Assembly (NCBI GenBank): GCA_017399765.1
Contig: JAFQBH010000027.1
Span: forward strand, 1 to 38,312
DNA from: Oscillospiraceae bacterium
GTDB lineage: Bacteria > Bacillota > Clostridia > Oscillospirales > Ruminococcaceae
Length of the DNA stretch: 38,312 bases
Direction: 5' to 3'
A program made the position numbers and the translations under genes. The notes under the pieces were generated by a model. That model worked only from the letters and a program-made list of their open reading frames with translations. It ran no database searches and had not been told where the DNA came from. Below are positions 17,665 to 27,056 of the stretch, piece after piece. How positions within the stretch are numbered: the stretch's first letter is position 1; every line of letters begins with the position of its first letter.

Positions 17665-20600
17665 TTATTCATTATCATATCTCATCGCCAGAAGAACTTT
17701 TTTCATAAGTTCAATGGGACGTTCCGCGGTTTTAAGAACAACCGTAAGGTGGGGCTTGTTGCCCTTAAGATCCATCGCAAGCCTGCCCTGCATCTTCTGG
17801 GTGGCCATGCTGATTCGCTCAAGGTCAAGCTCCTTCGGATAGAACCGCATTTCCGAATCGAACTGGCGGATATCGGTGATTCCAAGATGGGAAGCCATGT
17901 TCCGAAGGGTCGCAACTTCGATAAGTCCCATAACGGAAACCGGCGGATCGCCGAAACGGTCGATAAGTTCGTCAATAACATCCGCCGCATCGTCCTGGTT
18001 GCGGATTGCCGCAATGCGTTTATACATATCAACTCGCTGGTTGAGGGAGCTGATATATTTTTCCGGAATGTGGGCGTCAAGAGCAATATCGATGGCGCAG
18101 TCTTCGGAACTGGGCGGCGGCGCTTCGCCCTTTTCTTCCGCAATTGCTTCCGAAAGAAGGCGAACGTACATTTCGTAACCGACGGATTCCATGTGTCCGT
18201 GCTGGTTCGCGCCAAGAATGTTTCCCGCGCCGCGGATTTCAAGGTCGCGCATGGCGATTTTAAAGCCGGAGCCGAACTGGGTGAAGTCGCGAATGGCGGA
18301 AAGCCTCTTTTGCGCAATGTCGCTTATGGATTTTCCCCGGGTGAAAGTGAAATACGCAAAAGCGTGGCGGCTGGAACGTCCGACCCTTCCCCGGAGCTGA
18401 TAAAGCTGGGAAAGACCGAGGTGGTCCGCGTTTTCGATGATAAGGGTGTTGCAGGAAGGAACGTCAACGCCGGTTTCGATAATGGTCGTGCAGACAAGGA
18501 TATCCGTTTCCTGGTCAACAAGACTTTTCCAGATATCCGAAAGCTGTTCCTCGCTCATTTTTCCGTGGGCGTAAGCAATTCTCGCGTCGGGCAAATCTTC
18601 CTGAAGCCTTGCGGCACAGCTCATAATGCTTTCGGTGTTGTTGTGGAGATAAAAAACCTGACCGCCCCTTCGGAGCTCTTTTTTGATAGCCTCAAGAACA
18701 ACTCCCCTGTCGTATTCCATAACGTAGGTCTGGACCGGGTGGCGGTCCGTCGGAGCTTCCTCAATGGTGGACATATCGCGGATCCCGCTCATGGCCATGT
18801 TGAGCGTTCTCGGAATCGGCGTTGCCGAAAGGGTCAGAACGTCAACCGAAGCCTTCATCTCCTTCATCTTTTCCTTATGGGCAACGCCGAAGCGCTGCTC
18901 CTCGTCGATTACGCAAAGACCAAGGTCCTTGAAGATAACGTCTTTCTGCAAAATCCGGTGGGTTCCGATTATAATATCGATTTCGCCGCTGCGAAGACGG
19001 GTAAGGATTTTTTCCTGCTGTTTCGGGGTGCGGAAGCGGGAAAGAAGTTCCACCGTAATTGGAAAACCGTCCATTCTCTGAAGGAAGGTCTGGTAATGCT
19101 GCCAGGCAAGAATGGTGGTAGGAACAAGGACCGCCACCTGCTTTCCGTCCATAACAGCCTTGAAAGCGGCCCGGAGAGCAACTTCCGTTTTTCCGAAACC
19201 GACGTCACCGCAAAGAAGTCTGTCCATTGGTCTTGCGGTTTCCATATCGTGCTTGATTTCCTCAATGCACCGGAGCTGGTCGTCCGTTTCCTCATAGGGA
19301 AAACGTTCCTCAAAATCCCTCTGCCAGTCCGTATCTTCGGAAAAAGCGTAGCCTTCGGTCCTCATTCGTTTTGAATAAAGTGCAATAAGTTCCTTCGCCA
19401 TATCCTTTACCGCGGCTTTTACCCTGCTTCGGGTCTTCTGCCAATCGGCGGAATTGAGCTTGTTGAGCTTAACGGATTTGTCGTCCCTTGGGCCGACATA
19501 TTTTGAAACAAGGTCAAGCTGTGTTACCGGAACATAGAGCATATCCGTTCCGGCATAGCGTATAGCGATATAATCCTTAACAACTCCCCGGATATCCTGT
19601 TTCACAATGCCCTGGAAAATTCCGATTCCGTTGGTGACGTGAACAACGTAATCTCCCGGGGTGATGTCCAAAAGAGATTTAAGGGGATTTTCCGCCTTTT
19701 TGAATTTTTTTCGCTTCCGTTCGGAAACGTTGGAACGTCCCTGGGTTATAACCGCAACTTTTCCGAGAGGAAATTCAAAACCGGTTGAAAGCGAACCTTC
19801 AAGAACGAAAACCGTTCCGGGAGAAATCTTCGCTTCCTTCGAAAAAGCGGCGTTTATGTTATGATTGAGAAGGTCGGTGGTAAGAGCATGGGCCGCTCTT
19901 TCAGTTCCGCAAAGGACCGCAACGGAAAATTTTCTGTCGGCGTAATCACGCAAATCTTCAAGAAGGGTTTCAAGGTCGCCGCTCCAATGGGAAAGAGAAA
20001 CGGCGCCGAAATCCGCAAGCGTTCTGATATGAAGGTCGTTCATGCTCCTTATGAAGGAATCCATGAGCACCGTTGTTCCTTCGTCGAGGAGTGAAACGTA
20101 TTCGGAAAAATCAAGGCTGAATTTTTCACAGCCGGCGAAAAGGATTCCTTCCTCAAAAAGCTGGGAAATATCCTCGTTCTGCTGGCTCTGAAGATTTTTG
20201 AGCACCTCTTTTTGTTTGATGAATTCCGAGGAAACAACAACTCCTTCGGAAAGATAGTCAAAAAGGGTCGCAGGGAACTTATAAACAAGGGGAATGTATC
20301 TGTCCGGGGCGGAAACGGAAAGTCCCGCCTCGATTCTCTCAAGGTCCTTTTCAATGTTCTGCTTTACGAGCACGCCGTGCTTTCCGCGCTGTTTTGCGTG
20401 AGCATCTTTGAGAATCTTAACAAGCGCTTCTGTGGAATCCGGAAGAACTTCCCTTGCGGGGGCAACAAAAGCTTCATCAATTTCCTTTGTTCTGCGCTGG
20501 GTTTCAAGGTCAAAATATGCTACCGAATCCGCTTCGTCACCCCAGAATTCAATTCGGACCGGGTCTTTGGATTGGGGAGAGAAAAAGTCCAAAAATCCGC

Positions 20601-21129
20601 CGCGGACGGAAAACTGGCATGGCCCGTCAACCTGGCTTCTTCGCTCATAACCCGCGCGGGAAAGCCTTTTTGCAAGTTCATCAAGGTCATAACTCTGTCC
20701 GCGCTCTATGGAAAAAGTGTTATATTTAAAAATCCCCGGCGGAATTGTGAACTGCAAAGCCGCCTCGACGGAAGTTACTGCAATTCTGCAGGAACCGTCG
20801 ATTATCCTTCCGAGCACCGCAAGGCGTTTTTGTTCATATTCGGCGGAAGAACTTTCCGCCATTCTGAACCGAAGGTCGCGGATAGGATATAACGAAACAG
20901 CCCCCGGTTCACAAAGCTGGGCAATATCTTCCGAAAGTTTTGTGGCGGAAGCTTCGTCCGGTGTTATTACGAGCACCGGTTTTCCGTACCTCTTTTCGAT
21001 TCCGGAAATGAGCAGGGCTTTTTCCGAACCGGAAACTCCGGCGGCAAAAATGGGTATGTCAAAACTCCGCCCAAGCGCGGAAAGCACCTGTCGGAACTGC
21101 GGTACGCTGTCCAAAAAGTTCTGTAACAT
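17665..21129 (-). CDS. mfd: Transcription-repair coupling factor Mfd
   Basis: Mfd is an ATP-driven translocase that removes RNA polymerase stalled at DNA damage and recruits UvrA. The 1154-residue product has full family length: a UvrB-like N-terminal module (SVRGGFLDFFSP near 174-185), the CarD-like RNA polymerase interaction domain (ITPGDYVVHVTNGIGIFQG, 489-507), a RecG-like helicase (Walker A GDVGFGKT 641-648, DEEQ 742-745, SATPIPRTL 768-776), a TRG-like region with RGRVGRS and the C-terminal regulatory domain. GAGGTG precedes the ATG. It is on the minus strand, so on this arm it is transcribed against the replication fork coming from oriC. pth lies 283 bases upstream, with repeats between. 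Confidence 0.98.
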   Translation of the reverse strand: MLQNFLDSVPQFRQVLSALGRSFDIPIFAAGVSGSEKALLISGIEKRYGKPVLVITPDEASATKLSEDIAQLCEPGAVSLYPIRDLRFRMAESSSAEYEQKRLAVLGRIIDGSCRIAVTSVEAALQFTIPPGIFKYNTFSIERGQSYDLDELAKRLSRAGYERRSQVDGPCQFSVRGGFLDFFSPQSKDPVRIEFWGDEADSVAYFDLETQRRTKEIDEAFVAPAREVLPDSTEALVKILKDAHAKQRGKHGVLVKQNIEKDLERIEAGLSVSAPDRYIPLVYKFPATLFDYLSEGVVVSSEFIKQKEVLKNLQSQQNEDISQLFEEGILFAGCEKFSLDFSEYVSLLDEGTTVLMDSFIRSMNDLHIRTLADFGAVSLSHWSGDLETLLEDLRDYADRKFSVAVLCGTERAAHALTTDLLNHNINAAFSKEAKISPGTVFVLEGSLSTGFEFPLGKVAVITQGRSNVSERKRKKFKKAENPLKSLLDITPGDYVVHVTNGIGIFQGIVKQDIRGVVKDYIAIRYAGTDMLYVPVTQLDLVSKYVGPRDDKSVKLNKLNSADWQKTRSRVKAAVKDMAKELIALYSKRMRTEGYAFSEDTDWQRDFEERFPYEETDDQLRCIEEIKHDMETARPMDRLLCGDVGFGKTEVALRAAFKAVMDGKQVAVLVPTTILAWQHYQTFLQRMDGFPITVELLSRFRTPKQQEKILTRLRSGEIDIIIGTHRILQKDVIFKDLGLCVIDEEQRFGVAHKEKMKEMKASVDVLTLSATPIPRTLNMAMSGIRDMSTIEEAPTDRHPVQTYVMEYDRGVVLEAIKKELRRGGQVFYLHNNTESIMSCAARLQEDLPDARIAYAHGKMSEEQLSDIWKSLVDQETDILVCTTIIETGVDVPSCNTLIIENADHLGLSQLYQLRGRVGRSSRHAFAYFTFTRGKSISDIAQKRLSAIRDFTQFGSGFKIAMRDLEIRGAGNILGANQHGHMESVGYEMYVRLLSEAIAEEKGEAPPPSSEDCAIDIALDAHIPEKYISSLNQRVDMYKRIAAIRNQDDAADVIDELIDRFGDPPVSVMGLIEVATLRNMASHLGITDIRQFDSEMRFYPKELDLERISMATQKMQGRLAMDLKGNKPHLTVVLKTAERPIELMKKVLLAMRYDNE

Positions 21130-21139
21130 AAGGACACCT

Positions 21140-21411
21140 CTATAAAATGCAGAATGCAGAATGCATAGTGCAAAATTAAACAGTTTATTTCCTCATCGGG
21201 TTTTCCCGGAGGGATTCTTCCCCTGTTTCGCTTCGTCAAGCTTTCCCGAAGGAAAGGCTCCCCTGTGTAAGGGGAGCTGTCAGCGAAGCTGACTGAAGGG
21301 TTGTAATAAGCCAAACCGGGCGGATAATATCCGCCCCTACAGTAGCACACCGATATGATTTCGGTTCCGTAGGGGCGAACCTATGTGTTCGCCTGCAAAG
21401 TTTCGGGAAAA
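21140..21411. repeat. R4, R1, R2 and R5-R2 repeats between pth and mfd
   Basis: R4 near 21142-21180 (tandem TGCAGAA units, then AGTGCAAAATTAAA), R1 near 21245-21302 (CTCCCCTGTGTAAGGGGAG then CAGC-GAA-GCTG), R2 with GGGCGGAT/ATCCGCCC at 21318-21342, and R5 followed by R2 with GGGCGAAC/GTTCGCC near 21346-21396. Nothing else is seen in the gap. Confidence 0.8.
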
Positions 21412-21412
21412 A

Positions 21413-22033
21413 TCAGTTAAATTTATTCATCGCCTCGTCGAGTTTTCCGGAAACCATAAGTTTCGCCGCCTCGAAGGAATTTTCATACATTCCCTGAAGG
21501 GTCTTAAGGTCTTCTTCGGAATATTTTCCCAAAACCCAGTCCGCAAGGTCCCAGCCCTCGGGCTTTTTTCCGATTCCTATTTTGATTCTCGGAAAATCGT
21601 CTCCGCCGCAATTTGCGATTATGCTCTTAAGACCGTTGTGACCGCCGGCGCTTCCCTTTTTGCGGATACGCATTTTTCCAACGTCAAGGGTGGTGTCGTC
21701 AAAAACAACGATAACGTGGTCAAGAGGGATTTTATAAAAATCCATCGCGGCAAAAACCGCTTCGCCGGAAAGATTCATAAAAGTCTGGGGTTTCATAAAA
21801 AGAACGTTGTGTCCGCAAAGTTCGGAAGTTGCGGTAAGCGCCTTGAACTTAAGCCGGTCGATGTGGAACCCAAGTTTATCGGAAAAAAGGTCAAGCGCCA
21901 TAAAACCGGTGTTGTGGCGGGTTTTTTCATAATCTTTTCCCGGGTTTCCAAGACCGACTATAATATATTCCGGCGGACCGGAAACTTTTTCAGTTTTTTT
22001 GATTTTATCGAACAAACTCCAGATGTCGCTCAT
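21413..22033 (-). CDS. pth: Peptidyl-tRNA hydrolase
   Basis: Pth cleaves the ester bond of peptidyl-tRNAs dropped from the ribosome, recycling tRNA. The 206-residue protein contains GLGNPGKDYEKTRHNTGF with N30 and catalytic H40, FMKPQTFMNLSG (79-90), the D113 region and GSAGGHNGLKSI with N133. A segment of about 20 residues precedes the usual start (YIIVGLGNPG), so the N-terminus is longer than in most family members; the ATG at 22033 has GAGG at suitable distance. It lies between polA and mfd on the same strand. Confidence 0.97.
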   Translation of the reverse strand: MSDIWSLFDKIKKTEKVSGPPEYIIVGLGNPGKDYEKTRHNTGFMALDLFSDKLGFHIDRLKFKALTATSELCGHNVLFMKPQTFMNLSGEAVFAAMDFYKIPLDHVIVVFDDTTLDVGKMRIRKKGSAGGHNGLKSIIANCGGDDFPRIKIGIGKKPEGWDLADWVLGKYSEEDLKTLQGMYENSFEAAKLMVSGKLDEAMNKFN

Positions 22034-22039
22034 AGTTTC

Positions 22040-22176
22040 CTCATAAGGCCCCCTTGCCTAAAGGGGGCTGTCTGCGAAGCAGACTGGGGGATTCCTTTTG
22101 GATTTTCCGGAATTTCGGAAAGAATCCCTCCGTCATTTCCTTACGGAAATGCCACCTCACTTATTAAAGGGAGGAT
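22040..22176. repeat. Inverted pair of R1 repeats between polA and pth
   Basis: Left unit: CCCCCTT..AAGGGGG and GTCTGC-GAA-GCAGAC hairpins, then GGGGGATT. Right unit, inverted: AATCCCTCC, CATTTCC/GGAAATG, then CCTC..AAAGGGAGG with a damaged arm. Confidence 0.8.
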
Positions 22177-22181
22177 TTTTA

Positions 22182-24788
22182 TCAATGCGCCAGAAGCCAT
22201 GTTTTCCCGATTCCGACGTCAACTTCCATCGGGACAGAAAGCTTTGCCGCGTTTTCCATTTCGTATTTAAGAATTTCCGCAACCTTTTCCGCGCAGGTTT
22301 CGTTTGCTTCAACGATAAGTTCGTCGTGAACCTGCATGATAAGTTTTGCGTCGAGTTTTTCGGCCAAAAGGCGGTTTTCAACCTTTACCATCGCAAGCTT
22401 TATGATATCCGCCGCCGTTCCCTGAATGGGCATGTTTCTCGCAACCCTTTCGCCAAAGGAACGGAGATTGAAGTTGCTGGAAGAAAGCTCCGGAAGATAT
22501 CTTCTTCTTCCGTAGGAAGTTACCGCAAAGCCGCATTTTTTCGCCGTTTCAATGCTTTCCTTCATAAAACGGTCAACGCCGCTGTAATGGTTAAGATAGC
22601 TGTCGATATATTGCTGTGCTTCCTTTGTGGAAACGCCGATGTTTTCCCCAAGGCTCCAGGCGCCGATTCCGTAAACGATTCCGAAGTTAACGGCCTTCGC
22701 GCTGCTTCTCATCTGAGAAGTAACGTAATCTTCCGGAACGCCGAAAACCTGGGAAGCGGTCTGGGTGTGGATATCGGTTCCGCCGGTGAAGGCGGAAATC
22801 ATGTTTTCGTCCTTTGCAAGATGCGCCAGAACGCGTAGTTCGATCTGGGAATAGTCCGCGTCAACAAGGGTGTAACCTTCCTTCGCGGTGAAAAATCCGC
22901 GCATTTTTGCGCCCAGTTCCGTGCGTATCGGAATGTTCTGAAGGTTCGGTTCAAGGCTGCTTATCCTTCCGGTTCGGGTCTCCTTCTGGTTAAAACGGGT
23001 GTGAACCCTTCCGTCCGGAGCAAGAGCATTGAGAAGCCCCTCAACATAAGTGGAATTGAGCTTTGTGAGCTTTCTGTATTCAAGAATTTCGTCAATGGCC
23101 GGGTGATATGTGCGTAGATCCTCAAGAACGTCCGCGCTTGTTGAATAACCGCTTTTGGTCTTTTTCTTTGCAGGGAGTCCAAGATGCTCAAAAAGAACCA
23201 CCCCAAGCTGTTTCGGCGAAAGAATGTTGAATTTTTCGCCGCAAAGTTCATAGATGCGCTCTTCCGTTTCCTTAATGGTGCTCAAAAGTTCGTCGCCGAA
23301 ACTGCGGATTCCTTCCGGGTCGATTTTGAATCCCCGAAGCTCCATTGAAGCAAGAATTTTCGCAAGCGGAAGCTCGATTTCATCAAGAATTTTTTCCTCG
23401 CCGTGGTTTTTGAGTTCGCTCCGGAGCTTTTCACAAAGGTCGGAAAAAACAGCCGCTTTTTCAAGAATGTCTTTATGAGCACCGATATCTTCCGCTTTGC
23501 CGGAAAGTTCGCGGCTTTTTGCATGATAAAGCGCCGCAAGCCTTTCGGAAGAATAATCGTCGCCGGAAACGTTGAGGATATATCCCGCAAGAGATGTATC
23601 CATAACGCAGTTTTTAACTTCGCCGCCGTGGTTTTCCGCCCAGCGGGAAAGGAATTTTAAGTCATCGGTGCGCTTTTCGGCCTTTGAGCATAAAAATTCC
23701 GCAAGGGCGGCATCGAAAAAGAACCCGTCGTTCTCAATGAGCACCGCATATTCGCCGTTTATAAGGCAGCAGCAGGTGATGTCGTCCCCTTCGCTTTCGA
23801 AAAGAAAATCCACCGGCTTAAAATCTTCCGTACCCTTAAAATCCGAAACGTCACCGAGCACAACTTCAAGCTTTTTCTTCGGTTCGGTGCTCGTTTCTTC
23901 CGGTTTCGGAACTTTGGCCGCGTCGAGTCCGAGTCTTTCTATCATCTTATACATTTCGAGCCTGCTCAAAAGAGCAACCGCCGACGCTTCGTCCCGGTTT
24001 TTGAGCATATAATCCTCAAGGTTTTCGGAAATTGGCGCAAAGCGGTTAATTTCGCCAAGGCGGCGGCTCAGATATGCCGAATCCTTGCCCTCTTCGAGCT
24101 TTCTTCTCTGGGCGGGTTTAAGCTCAAGTTCATCAAAATGCTCATAGATATAATCAACGCTGTGATATCTCTGAATAAGGTCAAGGGCGGTCTTTTCACC
24201 GATTCCGGGAACGCCCGGAATGTTGTCGCTGGTGTCGCCCATAAGCGCCTTGACTTCGATAAGCTGAAGCGGTTCAACGCCGTATTTTTCATGCACCGCC
24301 GGAATATCCATCATGGTGGAAACCGGCGCGCCCATTTTCGTTGTTGCAAGGCGGACGGAAGTGTGCTCGCCGATAAGCTGAAGGCTGTCCCGGTCACCGG
24401 TGGAAATAACGCAGTCCGCGCCTTTTTCCTCACAGATTCTCGAAACGGTTCCGAGAATATCGTCCGCTTCCCAGCCTTCTATAGCGATAACAGGGTAACC
24501 GAGATAACCGAGAAGTTCTTTCATAACCGGGAACTGGTCGATAAGTTCCTGGGGTGTGGCGTGCCTTCCGGCTTTATATTCTTTATAAAATTCATGGCGG
24601 AAAGTGGGCGCATGAACGTCAAAAGCAAAAACTATTGCGTCCGGCTTTGTTTCGGAAATTGCGGTCAGCAAAATCGAAAGAAAACCGTAAATTGCGTTTG
24701 TAAAAAAACCGTCCTTTGTCGTAAGAACCTTTATTCCGTAAAAGGCGCGGTTCATAATGCTGTTGGAATCCACAGCGAGTATCTTCAT
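22182..24788 (-). CDS. polA: DNA polymerase I
   Basis: Pol I removes RNA primers and fills gaps. The 868-residue protein has the 5' nuclease (1-290; GDRDSLQL at 131-138, GDTSDNIPGVPGIGEKTA at 184-201), an exonuclease-like domain and the polymerase with motif A DYSQIELR from D645, the O-helix with R694, K698, F702 and Y706, and motif C HDE at 821-823. The proofreading motifs are lost: the first reads FLFES (328-332, Leu for Asp355 of E. coli), Asp424 is replaced by Leu380, and the YxxxD motif is missing, so 3'-5' exonuclease should be inactive, as in Bacillus and Thermus enzymes. The SD lies in the self-complementary GGAGGTTCCTCC just before the ATG. Confidence 0.97.
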   Translation of the reverse strand: MKILAVDSNSIMNRAFYGIKVLTTKDGFFTNAIYGFLSILLTAISETKPDAIVFAFDVHAPTFRHEFYKEYKAGRHATPQELIDQFPVMKELLGYLGYPVIAIEGWEADDILGTVSRICEEKGADCVISTGDRDSLQLIGEHTSVRLATTKMGAPVSTMMDIPAVHEKYGVEPLQLIEVKALMGDTSDNIPGVPGIGEKTALDLIQRYHSVDYIYEHFDELELKPAQRRKLEEGKDSAYLSRRLGEINRFAPISENLEDYMLKNRDEASAVALLSRLEMYKMIERLGLDAAKVPKPEETSTEPKKKLEVVLGDVSDFKGTEDFKPVDFLFESEGDDITCCCLINGEYAVLIENDGFFFDAALAEFLCSKAEKRTDDLKFLSRWAENHGGEVKNCVMDTSLAGYILNVSGDDYSSERLAALYHAKSRELSGKAEDIGAHKDILEKAAVFSDLCEKLRSELKNHGEEKILDEIELPLAKILASMELRGFKIDPEGIRSFGDELLSTIKETEERIYELCGEKFNILSPKQLGVVLFEHLGLPAKKKTKSGYSTSADVLEDLRTYHPAIDEILEYRKLTKLNSTYVEGLLNALAPDGRVHTRFNQKETRTGRISSLEPNLQNIPIRTELGAKMRGFFTAKEGYTLVDADYSQIELRVLAHLAKDENMISAFTGGTDIHTQTASQVFGVPEDYVTSQMRSSAKAVNFGIVYGIGAWSLGENIGVSTKEAQQYIDSYLNHYSGVDRFMKESIETAKKCGFAVTSYGRRRYLPELSSSNFNLRSFGERVARNMPIQGTAADIIKLAMVKVENRLLAEKLDAKLIMQVHDELIVEANETCAEKVAEILKYEMENAAKLSVPMEVDVGIGKTWLLAH

Positions 24789-24851
24789 AAGGAGGAACCT
24801 CCCTCAAAAAAATATGATTTAATGGAATATTTAATAATATTATATTAACTT

Positions 24852-24884
24852 ATTATAGCATATAAAATTTCCTTATGCTATAAT
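24852..24884. promoter_or_regulatory. Symmetric divergent promoters for polA and the M23-dusB operon
   Basis: An 11-bp perfect inverted repeat (ATTATAGCATA at 24852-24862, TATGCTATAAT at 24874-24884) places an extended -10 (TGCTATAAT) on each strand, facing outward. No clear -35 hexamer is seen on either side. The leftward copy would drive polA and the rightward copy the M23 gene. Confidence 0.7.
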
Positions 24885-24905
24885 ATTATAATAAAATTCC
24901 TTATA

Positions 24906-24965
24906 AGGCTCCCTTGTGTAAAGGGAGCTGGATTTTGCCGCAGGCAAAAGACTGAGGGATTGTAA
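24906..24965. repeat. R1 repeat in the leader of the M23 gene
   Basis: GCTCCCTTGTGTAAAGGGAGC hairpin, a TTTTGCC/GGCAAAA hairpin, then ACTGAGGGATTGTAAACC. Lies between the promoter and the SD. Confidence 0.85.
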
Positions 24966-25000
24966 ACCTGTTCCATAAAAATTTTTCCCCGGAGGACAAA

Positions 25001-26035
25001 GTGACAAAATCCAGAAAATTTCTTACAGCATTGATTCTTTCCGCAATAATAATATCCTCTTCCGGATGCGAATTTTCGGAAAATTCCCCGGCAATTTCGC
25101 CGGAAGCTTCTTCAGAAGTTTCTTCCGAAAGCTCTTCCCTTCCGGAAAGCGTGCCGGAAGTTATAATAACTCCCGAATCTTCCGAACCGGAAGAAATTAT
25201 CGAAGCGGAACCGGTTATCGAACCGGCAATAAGCTTCCTTTCCCAAACCGCCGAAAGGGGAAGCTATTTCGTCCTTTCCGCGGAAAATATCGACCTTACG
25301 GATTTTTTCTTCACCGATCCCTTCGGATATAACCGCCGCTTTTTCGAAAAAGACGGAATCTGGTATTGCTTTATTCCCGTTGATCCTTCAACAGATGCCG
25401 GATATTATCCGCTCAAAATTTCCTGCGGCGATTTTGAGTTTAAAACCACAATAACCGTCGCGGACAGAAAATTCAAAAAACAATATCTTGTGGTTGAACA
25501 AGCCACTCTTGACGCAACTCTTGAGGATGCCGCCGTTCGTGAATCTTTTGCCGCTTTCTTCGAAGAAAAGCGCTGGAACTTCACCGAAGAAAAACTTTGG
25601 GAAGGTGAATTTCTTCCTCCCCTCGGCGATTCCTGGTATAGGGAAACGACTTCTTACGGAACTTTCAGAACCTTTTCAAGCGGAAGGACCGAATGGCATA
25701 ACGCGACGGATATGGCCGTTGGCGGCGGAACTCCGATTTTTGCAACGAACAGCGGAAAAATCCTTTTTGCGGATTGGCTCGGTTTAACCGGCAACACAAT
25801 TATCATCGACCACGGCTGCGGAATTATGAGCTGGCATTATCACCTTCATAAAATAAACGTTGCCGAGGGAGATTTTGTTGAAAAAGGAACAAAAATCGGA
25901 ACAGTCGGAACAACCGGACTTTCCACCGGAAACCACCTACATTTCGGAATAACCGTCGGCGGAATTTTCACCGACCCGATGGCTATGATAGGAACGGAAC
26001 CGAATTTTGATTTTGAAAAGGTGAAAACAGAATGA
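25001..26035 (+). CDS. Lipoprotein M23 family zinc endopeptidase
   Basis: M23 (LytM-like) enzymes cut peptide bridges in peptidoglycan. The 344-residue protein begins with a lipoprotein signal; the lipobox ends SSGC with Cys23 as lipid anchor. A Ser/Glu/Pro-rich linker (24-75) and an immunoglobulin-like region (about 76-155) lead to the C-terminal M23 domain, with HNATD (H233, D237), H281 in SWHYHLH and HLHFG (H312, H314), the full set of zinc and catalytic residues. It should act outside the membrane. Start is GTG at 25001 behind GGAGGA. The stop overlaps the dusB ATG (ATGA), which couples a cell-wall enzyme to a tRNA-modification gene. Confidence 0.92.
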   Translation: MTKSRKFLTALILSAIIISSSGCEFSENSPAISPEASSEVSSESSSLPESVPEVIITPESSEPEEIIEAEPVIEPAISFLSQTAERGSYFVLSAENIDLTDFFFTDPFGYNRRFFEKDGIWYCFIPVDPSTDAGYYPLKISCGDFEFKTTITVADRKFKKQYLVVEQATLDATLEDAAVRESFAAFFEEKRWNFTEEKLWEGEFLPPLGDSWYRETTSYGTFRTFSSGRTEWHNATDMAVGGGTPIFATNSGKILFADWLGLTGNTIIIDHGCGIMSWHYHLHKINVAEGDFVEKGTKIGTVGTTGLSTGNHLHFGITVGGIFTDPMAMIGTEPNFDFEKVKTE

Positions 26036-27012
26036 AAATAGGAAACATCGAACTTCCTAAATATGCGGCTCTTGCGCCTCTTGCGGGTGTCGGCGACAGA
26101 GCAATGCGCGAAATAAGCCGTGAATATGGTGCAGTCTGGACCGTCGGGGAAATGACCAGCTCAAAAGGCCTTTCCTACGGAAGCAAAAAATCCGCCGAAC
26201 TTCTTGAAATAAACGAAGCGGAAAGACCCTGCGCGGTCCAGCTTTTCGGAAGCGAACCGGAAGTTATGGCGGAAGCCGCAAAAATGGCTCTTGAATATAA
26301 ACCGGACGCAATAGATATAAACTTCGGCTGCCCCGTTCCGAAAGTTGCGGGAAACGGCGGCGGCTCCGCCCTTATGAAAGACCCGGAACTTGCGGGAAGA
26401 ATCGTCCGGGCCGTTGTTGATGCGGTTGATATTCCCGTAACGGTAAAATTCCGCGCCGGCTGGGATAACGAACACCTCAACGCCGTGGAATTTGCCTGCA
26501 TCTGCGAAGCAAACGGCGCTTCCGCCCTTACCGTTCACGGAAGAACAAGGACACAGATGTATGCGCCTCCGGTCAACTGGGATATTATTAGACAGGTGAA
26601 AGAAGCGGTTTCCGTTCCGGTAATCGGAAACGGTGACGTAACTTCCCCGGAAACGGCAAAGGCTCTTTATGACCAGACCGGCTGTGACCTTGTAATGGTC
26701 GGTCGCGGCGCAATGGGAAATCCCTGGGTCTTCAGGCGCATCGCCCACTATATGGAAACCGGCGAACTTCTTCCGGAACCGACCCCGGAAGAAAGAATGG
26801 CCGTCCTCAAAAAACACATTGAGCTCCTCTGCGAATACAAAGGGGAATATACCGGAATGCGCGAAGCGCGAAAACATTCCTCCTGGTATATAAAAGGAAT
26901 GCGCGGCGCCGCCGAATTCCGAAGGGAATGCGGCGCTCTTGAAACTCCGGAAGACCTTGAAAATTTAATCGATCGGGTGCTCCTTGCTTCCGAAAATGAA
27001 GGAGATTTTTGA
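26032..27012 (+). CDS. dusB: tRNA dihydrouridine synthase (DusB type)
   Basis: Dus enzymes are FMN-dependent and reduce uridine to dihydrouridine in tRNA. The 326-residue TIM-barrel protein shows APLAGVGDRAMR near the N-terminus, INFGCPVPKVAGNGGG with active-site Cys100, VKFRAGWD, LTVHGRTRTQMY and IGNGDV, then the MVGRGAMGNPW phosphate-binding part. Assignment to the DusB subgroup follows from Firmicutes gene habits and overall pattern, so the exact target uridine is inferred. Translation is coupled to the M23 gene. The gap behind it holds the DnaA-box cluster. Confidence 0.94.
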   Translation: MKIGNIELPKYAALAPLAGVGDRAMREISREYGAVWTVGEMTSSKGLSYGSKKSAELLEINEAERPCAVQLFGSEPEVMAEAAKMALEYKPDAIDINFGCPVPKVAGNGGGSALMKDPELAGRIVRAVVDAVDIPVTVKFRAGWDNEHLNAVEFACICEANGASALTVHGRTRTQMYAPPVNWDIIRQVKEAVSVPVIGNGDVTSPETAKALYDQTGCDLVMVGRGAMGNPWVFRRIAHYMETGELLPEPTPEERMAVLKKHIELLCEYKGEYTGMREARKHSSWYIKGMRGAAEFRRECGALETPEDLENLIDRVLLASENEGDF

Positions 27013-27056
27013 GCATCTTTCAAAGCTTTGTGAATAGAAAAAACACCCTATACAGG

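Noticed and set aside
17623-19374. 583-codon open frame on the plus strand opposite mfd
   Set aside because: Antisense to conserved Mfd motifs and without expression signals.
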